From Bacteroidota bacterium (GTDB lineage Bacteria; Bacteroidota; Bacteroidia; J057): a DNA stretch of 26,939 bases. The stretch covers positions 1-26,939 of the forward strand of contig RDXT01000798.1 of the NCBI GenBank assembly GCA_004292985.1. The letters run 5' to 3'. How positions within the stretch are numbered: the first letter of the stretch is position 1; every line of letters starts with the position of its first letter. Below are positions 1 to 7,597 of the stretch, one piece after another. The notes below the pieces were generated by a model. It saw nothing but the letters and a program-made list of their open reading frames with translations, was not told where the DNA came from and did no database searches. A program made the position numbers and the translations under genes.

Positions 1-741
1 CGCGTGGTGTCGGATCATATCTCCGACCTGCTGCTGGCCCCTACCCCCACCGCTGTCGAAAACCTGATCCGCGAAGGCCTGGGCGAAAAAACCGCTCCTA
101 CCGGCGATATCATGTATGATACGGTGCTTTACAGTGTGGAACTGGCCGCCCGCAAATCGAAGGTTCTGGAAGAAATGGGCCTGAAGCGCAATGGATATAT
201 TCTCGCTACGGTCCACCGTGCCGAGAATACCGACAGCGCCGAAAACCTGGGCAGGCTGCTCGATATGTTTAATGAAATTGCAGCGGAAGGCACGGATATT
301 GTATTTCCGGTGCACCCGCGCACATCCAACCTGCTGCCTAAAATTTTGCCGGACTGGAGCGCGCACCCACGCCTGCACCTGGTGAAGCCCGTCGGCTATC
401 TCGACATGATGCAGTTGCTGGAAGCTTCGCGCCTGGTGCTGACCGATTCGGGTGGCCTTCAGAAAGAAGCGTTTTTCCTTCAGCGTCCCTGCATCACGGT
501 GCGCGAAGAAACCGAATGGGTGGAAACCGTACTTGCCGGTGGCAATGTGATCACAGGCCCCAACCCAGACAAAATCCGCCAGGCCCTCAAAGACTGGGAA
601 GCCCGCATCGAAGCAGGTGATACTGACTTTGGCGACGCGATCCGGACCTATTTTGGCGATGGCAAAAGTGCTGCCCAGATCCTGGAGCTGATCGTGGATT
701 TTCTGGAGAAAAAGCAGGCGGCAGAGGTTGTAAATGCCTGA
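1..741 (+). CDS. UDP-N-acetylglucosamine 2-epimerase family (WecB/WbpI-like), 5' partial
   Basis: This is the C-terminal 246 residues of a non-hydrolysing UDP-HexNAc 2-epimerase; the frame is open to base 1, so the start lies outside the window (full members are about 360-380 aa). These cytoplasmic enzymes invert C2 of a UDP-amino sugar for surface polysaccharide synthesis. Visible family motifs are a TGDIMYD segment, the HRAEN loop (about 214-228), PVHPR, and the UDP-binding DSGGLQKEA followed by REETEWVE. WecB/MnaA enzymes that use UDP-GlcNAc usually have a TTERPE-like sequence at the last site; ETEWVE is, from memory, more typical of WbpI-type enzymes acting on UDP-2,3-diacetamido glucuronic acid. 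The next gene is WlbA/WbpB-like, an enzyme of that same pathway, which supports the WbpI reading. The exact substrate stays uncertain. The last codons and stop lie in the first copy of a 62-bp tandem duplication. Confidence 0.93.
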   Translation, partial: RVVSDHISDLLLAPTPTAVENLIREGLGEKTAPTGDIMYDTVLYSVELAARKSKVLEEMGLKRNGYILATVHRAENTDSAENLGRLLDMFNEIAAEGTDIVFPVHPRTSNLLPKILPDWSAHPRLHLVKPVGYLDMMQLLEASRLVLTDSGGLQKEAFFLQRPCITVREETEWVETVLAGGNVITGPNPDKIRQALKDWEARIEAGDTDFGDAIRTYFGDGKSAAQILELIVDFLEKKQAAEVVNA

Positions 742-807
742 AATGGGAGCTGATCGTGGATTTTCTGGAGAAAAAGCAGGCGGCAGAGGTTGTAAATGCC
801 TGAAATG
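684..807. repeat. Perfect 62-bp tandem duplication
   Basis: Bases 684-745 and 746-807 are identical over all 62 positions and directly abut. Copy 1 holds the last 18 sense codons of the epimerase, its TGA stop and four following bases; copy 2 is untranslated. Because the stop is inside copy 1, the protein is unchanged. The complete identity, including third-codon positions, points to a recent duplication or an assembly artefact. Confidence 0.97.
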
Positions 808-870
808 AGCTTTTTATGTGAGAAGGATTTTTTGTATAATTAGGTGTATTATCACTACAATTCCCCATTT

Positions 871-1836
871 ATGAAATATTTTGCCATGACCGGGGTTGCC
901 GGTTACATCGCCCCCCGGCATCTGCAAGCTATCCATGATACCGGAAATACGCTGAAGGCAGCGCTTGATCCGAACGACTCTGTAGGTATTCTGGACCGTT
1001 ATTTCCCCGATGCTTCTTTTTTTACCGAGTATGAGCGCTTCGACCGCCACCTCGACCGCCTGCGCCGCGATACCACCCGCCGTCCGATAGATTATCTCAG
1101 CGTCTGTACGCCCAACTACCTGCACGATGCGCACATCCGTCTGGCGCTGCGCCTGGGTGCCAATGCCATCTGCGAAAAGCCGCTCGTAGCCAACCCCTGG
1201 CAGCTCGATGCCCTCCAGGAGATGGAAGCCGAGTCGCCCGGAAAAGTATATAGCGTGCTGCAACTGCGCGTGCACCCTGCCCTGATCGCCCTGCGGAAAA
1301 AAATCCAGGAAGCGCCCTCAGACACCAAATACGAGGTAAATCTGACCTATATGACCTCCCGCGGTCCCTGGTATCTCTATTCCTGGAAAGGAAATGAGGA
1401 CAAATCCGGCGGTATCTCGACCAATATCGGTGTGCACTTCTACGACCTGCTGATCTGGCTTTTCGGCCCGGCGCAGTCCACCGAAACGCACCTCTACGAG
1501 CGCACCAAGGCCAGCGGCTATATCGAACTTCAGAATGCCCGCGTGTCCTGGTTCCTCTCCATTGACCGCAATGACCTGCCACCGGCAGCCAAAGCAGCCG
1601 GAAAAACCACCTACCGCTCCATTACGGTAAACGGTGAAGAAATCGAGTTTTCCGAAGGCTTTACCGACCTCCACACCCGCGTGTATGAGGACATCCTGGC
1701 CGGCAATGGCTTCGGGATGGAAGACGCACGTCCGGCGATCGAGCTGGTGTATGCCATCCGCACTTCGCCTATCAAAAAAGACCTGGAGAAAGCCCACCCC
1801 ATCCTGCGCGGTGAGGCAGCGTTGAGCCATATGTGA
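871..1836 (+). CDS. wlbA: UDP-N-acetylglucosaminuronate 3-dehydrogenase-like oxidoreductase (Gfo/Idh/MocA, WlbA/WbpB type)
   Basis: This is a 321-residue Gfo/Idh/MocA oxidoreductase. WlbA/WbpB oxidises C3 of UDP-N-acetylglucosaminuronic acid with NAD, the step before transamination on the way to UDP-2,3-diacetamido-hexuronic acids used in LPS O-antigens. The N-terminus has the Rossmann nucleotide-binding segment with the WlbA-typical GVAGYIAPRH and a later NDSVGI. The EKP motif is present with Lys103, and the NIGVHFYD motif supplies His189 and Asp192. The segments YRSITVNGEEIEFSEGFTDL and YEDILAG closely resemble what I remember of WlbA. I chose the ATG at 871 because it gives the family N-terminus directly; a GTG at 844 would only add nine unrelated residues. 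The 2-epimerase upstream belongs to the same pathway; the aminotransferase and acetyltransferase partners are not in the window. Confidence 0.9.
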   Translation: MKYFAMTGVAGYIAPRHLQAIHDTGNTLKAALDPNDSVGILDRYFPDASFFTEYERFDRHLDRLRRDTTRRPIDYLSVCTPNYLHDAHIRLALRLGANAICEKPLVANPWQLDALQEMEAESPGKVYSVLQLRVHPALIALRKKIQEAPSDTKYEVNLTYMTSRGPWYLYSWKGNEDKSGGISTNIGVHFYDLLIWLFGPAQSTETHLYERTKASGYIELQNARVSWFLSIDRNDLPPAAKAAGKTTYRSITVNGEEIEFSEGFTDLHTRVYEDILAGNGFGMEDARPAIELVYAIRTSPIKKDLEKAHPILRGEAALSHM

Positions 1837-1863
1837 TCTGAGAAGCTCAGAACACGATAAATT

Positions 1864-1897
1864 ATGCCCTGTCTGTTGCGGACAGGGTATTTTTTTT
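1864..1897 (+). terminator. Rho-independent terminator after the wlbA-like gene
   Basis: A perfect 7-bp stem (CCCTGTC, 1867-1873, with GACAGGG, 1881-1887) encloses a 7-nt loop and extends by A-T, T-A and a G-T wobble to about 10 bp. It runs directly into eight T residues (1890-1897). It lies 28 bp after the stop of the dehydrogenase gene and should end the polysaccharide transcript. Confidence 0.85.
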
Positions 1898-1909
1898 CAG
1901 AAAAACGTA

Positions 1910-1917
1910 TATTTTCG
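1910..1917 (+). promoter_or_regulatory. Putative Bacteroidota -7 promoter element for the ROK kinase
   Basis: TATTTTCG resembles the Bacteroidota -7 box TAnnTTTG with one change and lies 24 bp before the kinase ATG. The position expected for the -33 box falls in or next to the T-tract of the terminator just upstream, so the two signals are nearly superimposed. The assignment rests on pattern only. Confidence 0.4.
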
Positions 1918-1941
1918 CCCAACTTACTGATTACCTGCAAA

Positions 1942-2850
1942 ATGAAACCACTCTGGGGGATAGATCTCGGCGGCACCAAAGTAGAAGGCATTGTCGTGGA
2001 TGCGGATGCGCAATACCACACCCTTGCGCGCCTGCGGGTGCCTACTGAGCAGGAGCATGGCTACCAGCATATTCTGGGGCAAATGCACAAACTCATCGGC
2101 ATGCTGGCCGCAGAGACCGGACTCACTCCCAGCCGGATTGGTATCGGCACGCCTGGCGCCCTCGACCCGGATTCGCATACACTGAAAAACAGCAACACCG
2201 TTTGCCTGATCGGCCAGCCATTAAAAAAGGACCTCGAAACCCTGACAGGCCTTCAGGTCCTCATGGCGAATGATGCCAACTGCTTCGCGCTGGCAGAAGC
2301 CCGCGCAGGTGCCGCCGCCGAAAAAGCCCCCGGTGCGGAGATGATCTTCGGGGTGATTATGGGCACAGGGGTTGGCGGCGGAGTCGTGGCCAATGGCAAA
2401 GTGATCAACGGGCGGCACAGCATCGGCGGAGAGTGGGGACACAATTTCCTCGACGAATCGGGTGGCCCCTGCTACTGCGGGCGTATAGGCTGTGTAGAGA
2501 CCATTCTTTCCGGCCCTTCATCTGAGCGCTGGTACCTGAAACTGACCGGCAATAAGCTGAAACTCAAAGAGATATATCAGCGGTATCTCGACAAAAGCGA
2601 CCCGGCAGCTACCGAAACCATCGAAAGGCTGATCCATTTTTTTGGCAAGGCGCTGGGACCGATCATCAATATTCTCGATCCCGAAGCCATTGTGCTGGGC
2701 GGCGGCGTGAGCAACCTCGATGTGCTATACAACGAAGGCGCACGCGAAGTGGAGAAATATGTCTTTAATCCCCGGATGGAGACCCTGATCCTGAGGCCCA
2801 AAATGGGTGACAGCGCCGGTGTGTTCGGCGCTGCCATGCTTACGGAGTAA
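1942..2850 (+). CDS. ROK family sugar kinase (glucokinase-like)
   Basis: This 302-residue cytoplasmic ROK kinase probably phosphorylates glucose or a related hexose or N-acetylhexosamine at the expense of ATP. The N-terminal phosphate-binding motif GIDLGGTK is at residues 6-13. The NDAN motif supplies the likely catalytic base Asp111. The ROK zinc site is complete: His167 in GHNFL and Cys177, Cys179 and Cys184 in CYCGRIGC. The C-terminal region has the adenosine-binding-type ILDPEAIVLGGGVS. Length matches the family (about 300 aa). ATG 1942 is chosen because it starts seven residues before the ATP motif; a start at 1864 would lie in the terminator. The gene stands alone after the terminator and converges on the minus-strand gene at 2861 with only 10 bp between stops. 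Substrate cannot be fixed from sequence alone. Confidence 0.92.
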   Translation: MKPLWGIDLGGTKVEGIVVDADAQYHTLARLRVPTEQEHGYQHILGQMHKLIGMLAAETGLTPSRIGIGTPGALDPDSHTLKNSNTVCLIGQPLKKDLETLTGLQVLMANDANCFALAEARAGAAAEKAPGAEMIFGVIMGTGVGGGVVANGKVINGRHSIGGEWGHNFLDESGGPCYCGRIGCVETILSGPSSERWYLKLTGNKLKLKEIYQRYLDKSDPAATETIERLIHFFGKALGPIINILDPEAIVLGGGVSNLDVLYNEGAREVEKYVFNPRMETLILRPKMGDSAGVFGAAMLTE

Positions 2851-2860
2851 TCCGCTCTCT

Positions 2861-5206
2861 TTATTGTACGACAAGCTTCTGGCTGAGCGTTTCGCGCCCG
2901 TCAGAAATCTGCACGATATAGGTTCCCGGTGTCAGAGACGCTACGGAAAGTACAAACTCATCTACCTCTCCGATGGGCTCGCGGTGCATTTCCTGGCCTG
3001 CAAGGCTCAGAACACGCAGGGTCCAGGTGCCTGTTTTGCTTACCGGAACCCGCAGGGTAGCCGATTCGCGGGCAGGATTTGGGTACACCGACAAGGTAGC
3101 CTTTCCCGATTCCGGAAGTTTCAGCTCGACCAGTGAACTGTAGCTGAAGGTACCGTCAATGTCCACTTGTTTGAGGCGGTAATAGACAGAAGCCCCGCCC
3201 GCTGACCTTACATTTGCATCGGTATAATCATAGTCGGACCGCTCCTGCGTAGTGCCCGCAGCCTGTACTTTGCCGCGCATCTCGAATGTCTGGCCATCAA
3301 CGGAGCGCTCCACGATGAAGAAATCGCTGTTCAGCTCCGAGGCGGTGGCCCAGCTCAGCCGGGCATTGCTTCCCTGAGACTCAGCCTCAAAGGAGAGCCA
3401 TTCGACCGGAAAATTCCCTGCGATCATCAACACGCTCACCTGCGGAATGTTGCTGTATGCGCCGCCATCGTCCACTTTCACATTGATGATGCGGGTCGTG
3501 AGGTTGGCCCCTGCGGCCCTGTTGCGGTAGCCGATATACGCAATCGCCTGGCGGTAGGTATTGATCGCAGCTTCGCCGGAGAAGTACGCAACGAGGCTGT
3601 CCACGCTGAACGTTACATTGAGGCCAAGCCCTGTGATCGTTGATTCGGGTACGGTCAGTGCCAGGCCTTCGTTGCTTCCGTTAAAGGGATTGCTGAGCGT
3701 GATCTCGGCATAGGTCATGTTGACATCATCCTGGTCGGTGATGCTGACCTTGTTGAAGACAGCAATGGACTGTGGTGCAGTGCCGGTAGTATAAGAGATG
3801 CTGAAGTTAGTACTGGCCGAATTGTTGTCCAGATCGAGGAGCGGCGGTGCCGAGCAGGTCTGGAGGATCAGGTTTTCGACAATGGCTCCCGGCGCACCGT
3901 ATGTAGCTCCGTGCGAGGTATTTCTATACGGGTTTGAGGTATTGGTGGTAATAAAAAGGCCCGGGTCTCCCCCGCTGATATTGATGACCAGACCTGAAGG
4001 CAGGGCGCTGGTGCTGTTGATATATCCGCCGCCGCCACCACCGCCCGGCCCATGCTGATCGCTGGTAATGACCGAAGCGCCATCGCCGCCGGATACATCG
4101 AGGGTAAGGAGATTGGGGCGGATGAAGGAACCGATATCCAGCAAAATGGCTCCGCCGCCACCGCCGCCACCTGCACCGTCATTTACCGTCACATCGGTAG
4201 CGTCCTGGGCTCCGGCCTTGATGCTTCTTGCAACCGTAACTTCGAGGGTCTGGGCGATGATAATGGCGATTCCTGCACCGTCTCCGGCGGGAATGCTCGC
4301 GCCATTGTTCTGGTGGCCACCGCCACCGCCGCCACCCAGAAAGAGCTTGGGCGTACCTGCGTCATACAAGGTATTGAGCGCCATACCACCCCGGCCTCCT
4401 TTGTAGAGGTCGCTTAATTGTCCGGGCGTATTGGAAAGCCAGCCGTGGCCGCCGATGCCGCCACTGCCGTAGTTGCCGCCGCCACCACCGCCGCCGTTGT
4501 GGTCATTGCCACCGCCGCCGCCTGTGGCCAGTTTGCCCCGGCAACCTGCCTGCGCCAATTCGACAGCGCCCTCGCCTTTTACCCCTCCTTTTCCGGAGTT
4601 TACATCACAATAGTAGTCCAGACCGCCGCTGGTGGCTGAACCATTAAATTCGCCGCCCCGAAAGCCCGTACCCTGAAGGTTGATGTCGGCAGCGAGGGTG
4701 AGTTTGCCCTGAACTTCGATCGCCAGCACACCGCCGGTCGTGCCGTCCCAGCTCTTGGCTGTGAGTGTGTTTGTCACCCGCACATCGCCTGTGTACACGG
4801 GTATGCGGATCAGCTGCACCACATCAGAAGAGGTGTAGCTGCGGCATAAGGTGCGCGAAAAGGTGAGGGTTCTGCCACTTTTGGCCGTAACGGTGGCAAA
4901 TTCATAGTTTCCTGCATTGCCATAGCCGGTAATATTGCCATAGGTGCTGTCGTTGGCCGTGCTGATGGTAGCGCCTTTCATCTGGATCAGCAACACCTTG
5001 TCGCCGACCGAAAAGCCGCTGGAACTCTGCAAGGTAACACTCTGGGTGCCGATCGCTGTAACCCTGGCGTAGGTATTGACAATCCCGCTGATGCTCGTTT
5101 CCATGGTGGACAAAATTCCGGCAATGCCTGCCAGAATCAGCCCTCCTGCCAGAAGCCAACGGGTAGTTCTAAGTCTGAGAGAAGTGCGGTTTTCCAAGTA
5201 TCGCAT
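2861..5206 (-). CDS. Secreted glycine-rich protein with T9SS type A sorting domain
   Basis: This 781-residue protein is probably exported by Sec and then the type IX system to the cell surface or medium. A basic start and hydrophobic segment (about 15-35) form the signal sequence. Residues about 40-180 form a beta-rich domain of the FSVGDKVLLIQMKGA kind seen repeatedly in Bacteroidota secreted proteins. Residues about 180-420 hold four poly-glycine blocks of 5-8 Gly separated by short spacers. Residues about 450-590 resemble a cadherin-like domain (VSITDQDDVNMTYAEITL). Residues about 600-700 carry the FPVEWLSFEAES/WATASELNSDFFIVERS region common before sorting domains. From about 705 to the end is the type A sorting domain (SVYPNPA, LTPGTYIVQI, KLVVQ end). 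The domain order suggests an adhesin-like or matrix protein, but no enzyme domain is visible and the role is unknown. Confidence 0.88.
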   Translation of the reverse strand: MRYLENRTSLRLRTTRWLLAGGLILAGIAGILSTMETSISGIVNTYARVTAIGTQSVTLQSSSGFSVGDKVLLIQMKGATISTANDSTYGNITGYGNAGNYEFATVTAKSGRTLTFSRTLCRSYTSSDVVQLIRIPVYTGDVRVTNTLTAKSWDGTTGGVLAIEVQGKLTLAADINLQGTGFRGGEFNGSATSGGLDYYCDVNSGKGGVKGEGAVELAQAGCRGKLATGGGGGNDHNGGGGGGGNYGSGGIGGHGWLSNTPGQLSDLYKGGRGGMALNTLYDAGTPKLFLGGGGGGGHQNNGASIPAGDGAGIAIIIAQTLEVTVARSIKAGAQDATDVTVNDGAGGGGGGGAILLDIGSFIRPNLLTLDVSGGDGASVITSDQHGPGGGGGGGYINSTSALPSGLVINISGGDPGLFITTNTSNPYRNTSHGATYGAPGAIVENLILQTCSAPPLLDLDNNSASTNFSISYTTGTAPQSIAVFNKVSITDQDDVNMTYAEITLSNPFNGSNEGLALTVPESTITGLGLNVTFSVDSLVAYFSGEAAINTYRQAIAYIGYRNRAAGANLTTRIINVKVDDGGAYSNIPQVSVLMIAGNFPVEWLSFEAESQGSNARLSWATASELNSDFFIVERSVDGQTFEMRGKVQAAGTTQERSDYDYTDANVRSAGGASVYYRLKQVDIDGTFSYSSLVELKLPESGKATLSVYPNPARESATLRVPVSKTGTWTLRVLSLAGQEMHREPIGEVDEFVLSVASLTPGTYIVQISDGRETLSQKLVVQ

Positions 5207-5226
5207 AATCAGGGGTTTTATTCCGC

Positions 5227-5235
5227 CAAATTATA
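5227..5235 (-). promoter_or_regulatory. Putative promoter -7 region of the glycine-rich T9SS gene
   Basis: On the minus strand TATAATTTG lies 21 bp before the ATG at 5206, in an AT-rich 82-bp gap. It combines a TATAAT-like core with the Bacteroidota TTTG ending. A TTTG about 15 bp upstream is a possible -33 box, though the spacing is short. Confidence 0.35.
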
Positions 5236-5288
5236 CGACCATTCACTCTACAAATATTCCAATAACTTATAAATATAACCCATGTATG

Positions 5289-6947
5289 TTATTCCCAGAT
5301 AACCTTACGATCTTCCTGTTTATACCACTCTTCAATACGCACCAGATAGCGGCTGTCCATCACATTCCGGCGGACTTTGAGGGTCGGTGTGATGAGGCCG
5401 TTTTCCACGGTCCATACGTCCTGGGTAATCACAACCTTGTTTACCTGCTCATAATCGGCGAGCGAGGCATTGATTTCGAGCAGCGTATGGGTCAGGGAAG
5501 CTTCTACCTCCGCCGCTTCCATGTGGCGTGCCGGATCGGAGAGATTGACCAGGGCAAAAGGCTGGGGCATGCCATACCCTACCACGCACACTTGTTCGAT
5601 TAGGGTATTGGAAAGAAACATTTTCTCCATCGGCACCGGCAAAATGTACTCACCTTTGGAGGTTTTAAACATATCTTTCACCCTTCCGGTGATTTTGAGA
5701 TAGCCTTCGGGTGTCAGTTCGCCCATATCTCCGGTGTGCAGCCAGCCGTCGCGGAGGATTTCGGCTGTGAGTGCCGGGTTTTTGAAATAGCCTTTCATCA
5801 CCCAGTCTGCGCGCATAAGCACTTCTTTCGTATCGGGGTCAATTTTTAGCTCACATCCCTCATAGGGTTTGCCGACGGTGCCGATCCGGATGTCCGTGCG
5901 GGGGTTTACGGTGCAGACAGCGCTGTTTTCGGTCATGCCGTAGCCTTCGCTGATCGCGAGGCCGATGCGGGAAAACCACTTGAGGGTAGCCGGGGCGATG
6001 GGCGCAGCGCCGGAAATGGCCCAGATCACTTTATCGAGTCCGATGCCTTTGAGGATGCGTTTTTTGATCAGCCCGGAGACAATGGGGATTTTCAGCAGGG
6101 GTTTGAGCTTGCGGGCGGGGAGTTTTTCGAGGATCCCCATCTGAAACTTGACCCAGATGCGGGGCACTGCCAGAAAAATGGTGGGCCTGGCGGTGCGCAG
6201 GTTGTCCATGAAGGTATCGAGGGATTCGGCAAAATAGACCATGCCTCCATTGATGATGCTGCCTCCTTCGACGACAATCCGCTCGGCGTCGTGATTCAGG
6301 GGCAGGTAGGAGAAAAAGCGGCCTTCGATTTTGTCGAGTTGTGTCAGTTGAATGGTCGAGCGTATGCCTGCCGAGTTGCCAAAATAGGTTTTGACCACAC
6401 CTTTGGGCAGACCTGTGGTGCCGGAGGTATAGACAATGGTCTCAATTTCGCCGGGGTCCGGCTGGCGGTTTTCGCTGACCGGTTCATGGGTGGCGATGAG
6501 GGTTTCCCAGCGGATCATGTCCGGGTCTTTGCACAGCGGCAGGGCGATGCAGGTGATATGGGGAGGCGTACCTTCTTTTACCGCTTCAAGGGAGTCGAGT
6601 TTCCCGACCAGAAGTACCTGACATTCACTGTGTTCGAGCACCTGTGCCAGCTGATCGGCGGTAAGATTGGGGTAAAAGGGCACAGAGACCCAGCCGCCCA
6701 TTTTCAGGGCAATATCCGCGATAATCCAGTGTGCGCAGTTTTTGGAGATGAGTCCTACTTTGGCCTGGGGCTGGAGTCCCATGGCGCGGAGCGCTGTAAC
6801 CATCCGCCGGGCCTGATCGCCCACTTCCCGCCAGGTGTAGCTGATCCACTGGCCCCCCAGGGGTTGATGGAGATAGGCGGCATCGGGGCGGGTCTGCTCC
6901 CACTGGTAAAAATAATCGAGGAAGGTCTGGGGGCTGGAGGATGGCAT
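5289..6947 (-). CDS. AMP-binding long-chain fatty acid-CoA ligase-like protein
   Basis: This 552-residue ANL-superfamily enzyme should activate a long-chain fatty acid to acyl-AMP and then to acyl-CoA in the cytoplasm or at the inner membrane. The phosphate-binding motif IVYTSGTTGLPKG is at 171-183, the A5 motif EGYGMTEN at 334-341, GWLHTGDMGEL at 401-411, the hinge region KITGRVKDMFKTSKGEYI at 418-435, and the C-terminal catalytic lysine is probably Lys524 in NGLITPTLKVRRN. ATG 6947 is chosen because the sequence then begins with a family-like SPQTFLDYFYQWEQTRPD; the open frame continues to 7133 but those 62 residues look non-coding and cross the probable promoter. The gene lies 82 bp upstream, in its own transcription direction, of the glycine-rich T9SS gene. 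The natural substrate is not shown. Confidence 0.93.
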   Translation of the reverse strand: MPSSSPQTFLDYFYQWEQTRPDAAYLHQPLGGQWISYTWREVGDQARRMVTALRAMGLQPQAKVGLISKNCAHWIIADIALKMGGWVSVPFYPNLTADQLAQVLEHSECQVLLVGKLDSLEAVKEGTPPHITCIALPLCKDPDMIRWETLIATHEPVSENRQPDPGEIETIVYTSGTTGLPKGVVKTYFGNSAGIRSTIQLTQLDKIEGRFFSYLPLNHDAERIVVEGGSIINGGMVYFAESLDTFMDNLRTARPTIFLAVPRIWVKFQMGILEKLPARKLKPLLKIPIVSGLIKKRILKGIGLDKVIWAISGAAPIAPATLKWFSRIGLAISEGYGMTENSAVCTVNPRTDIRIGTVGKPYEGCELKIDPDTKEVLMRADWVMKGYFKNPALTAEILRDGWLHTGDMGELTPEGYLKITGRVKDMFKTSKGEYILPVPMEKMFLSNTLIEQVCVVGYGMPQPFALVNLSDPARHMEAAEVEASLTHTLLEINASLADYEQVNKVVITQDVWTVENGLITPTLKVRRNVMDSRYLVRIEEWYKQEDRKVIWE

Positions 6948-6978
6948 GGCAAGGGGAATAAGTGGCGGAATCGGATCA

Positions 6979-7008
6979 CAAAGTAAAAAATCTGCCCAAC
7001 TAAAACAA
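6979..7008 (-). promoter_or_regulatory. Putative Bacteroidota promoter of the acyl-CoA ligase gene
   Basis: On the minus strand TTG (7008-7006) is followed after 20 bp by TACTTTG (6985-6979), which resembles the TTTG/TAnnTTTG promoter with one base less in the -7 box. It ends 31 bp before the ATG at 6947. This position supports the shorter start for the protein. Confidence 0.5.
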
Positions 7009-7155
7009 TCTGCGATCCGGACTTCCCTGCTTCCCGCGCAACATCTCCCCTGCCCATTCCGTTTAACTACTGAGAGACGTCGTTGCCCGCCAGAAGGATG
7101 ATTTTGTTTCGCCCGCCCCCGCAAAACGATCACCTTTTCTTAACGACCATGACCT

Positions 7156-7407
7156 ATGCTTCTGCTTACCTTCTGGTTTCAGAGACGGCCTGCTTCACTT
7201 GAAGACAGGTCAGAACAGCGCTTGCAGCTCGAACGTATGATCGGGCTTGAAGGCTGCAGCCTCACCACCATGTGTCTGACCGGGTATGCCCTGATCGGAG
7301 ACACGGAAGTGGAGGTGATTTCCCGCTCGCTGATCATCCGCAAAGGCTCGCGGGTGCGTGTTGTCGGCGTAAAAATGTGTCTGCTGGTAGTCGAAGAAAT
7401 CCGTTAG
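7156..7407 (+). CDS. Small protein with an NfeD-like C-terminal OB-fold domain
   Basis: This is an 83-residue open frame. From about residue 28 to 82 it follows the pattern of the soluble OB-fold domain of NfeD proteins: GLEGCSLTTMCLTGYALIG, EVEVISRSLIIRKGSRVRVV and a final LLVVEEI. Full NfeD proteins carry membrane helices before this domain and work with stomatin/SPFH-type slipins in membrane-domain organisation. Here the first 27 residues are short and only weakly hydrophobic (MLLLTFWF), so this is either a stand-alone soluble domain or a remnant of a longer gene. A start at Met28 (7237) is also possible. It diverges from the acyl-CoA ligase gene and no slipin gene is nearby. The family assignment rests on sequence pattern only. 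Confidence 0.6.
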   Translation: MLLLTFWFQRRPASLEDRSEQRLQLERMIGLEGCSLTTMCLTGYALIGDTEVEVISRSLIIRKGSRVRVVGVKMCLLVVEEIR

Positions 7408-7524
7408 CGCCGCTGCTGACCTGAGGCAGGACACCCGGTGACAAAAGACATTGGAGCCGGGAGCGCATTCGGCGTATGTTTGACCTTATTCCGTAGGATT
7501 CTTGTCTGTTTCGGTGACAATTTG

Positions 7525-7556
7525 TTTGGATTGTTTCTAAGTAAGCCGAAACTTTG
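7525..7556 (+). promoter_or_regulatory. Putative promoter of the TonB-dependent receptor gene
   Basis: TTTG (7525-7528), 20 bp, then AAACTTTG (7549-7556) fits the Bacteroidota -33/-7 pattern with one or two changes in the -7 box. Transcription would start near 7562, giving a leader of about 36 nt. That leader holds GGTTA at 7569-7573, which can pair with TAACC at 7576-7580 or at 7585-7589. The rest of the 190-bp gap shows only a 9-bp direct repeat CGGTGACAA (7436-7444 and 7512-7520). Confidence 0.4.
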
Positions 7557-7597
7557 CAGACGCTTACGGGTTAGGTAACCTGTTTAACCATACGTTC

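Noticed and set aside
844..870. GTG start adding nine residues to the WlbA-like protein
   Set aside because: The added residues have no family counterpart and the ATG at 871 opens directly at the conserved N-terminus.
6948..7133. 62-residue N-terminal extension of the acyl-CoA ligase
   Set aside because: It crosses a probable promoter and its sequence is basic and unlike the family; the ATG at 6947 fits better.
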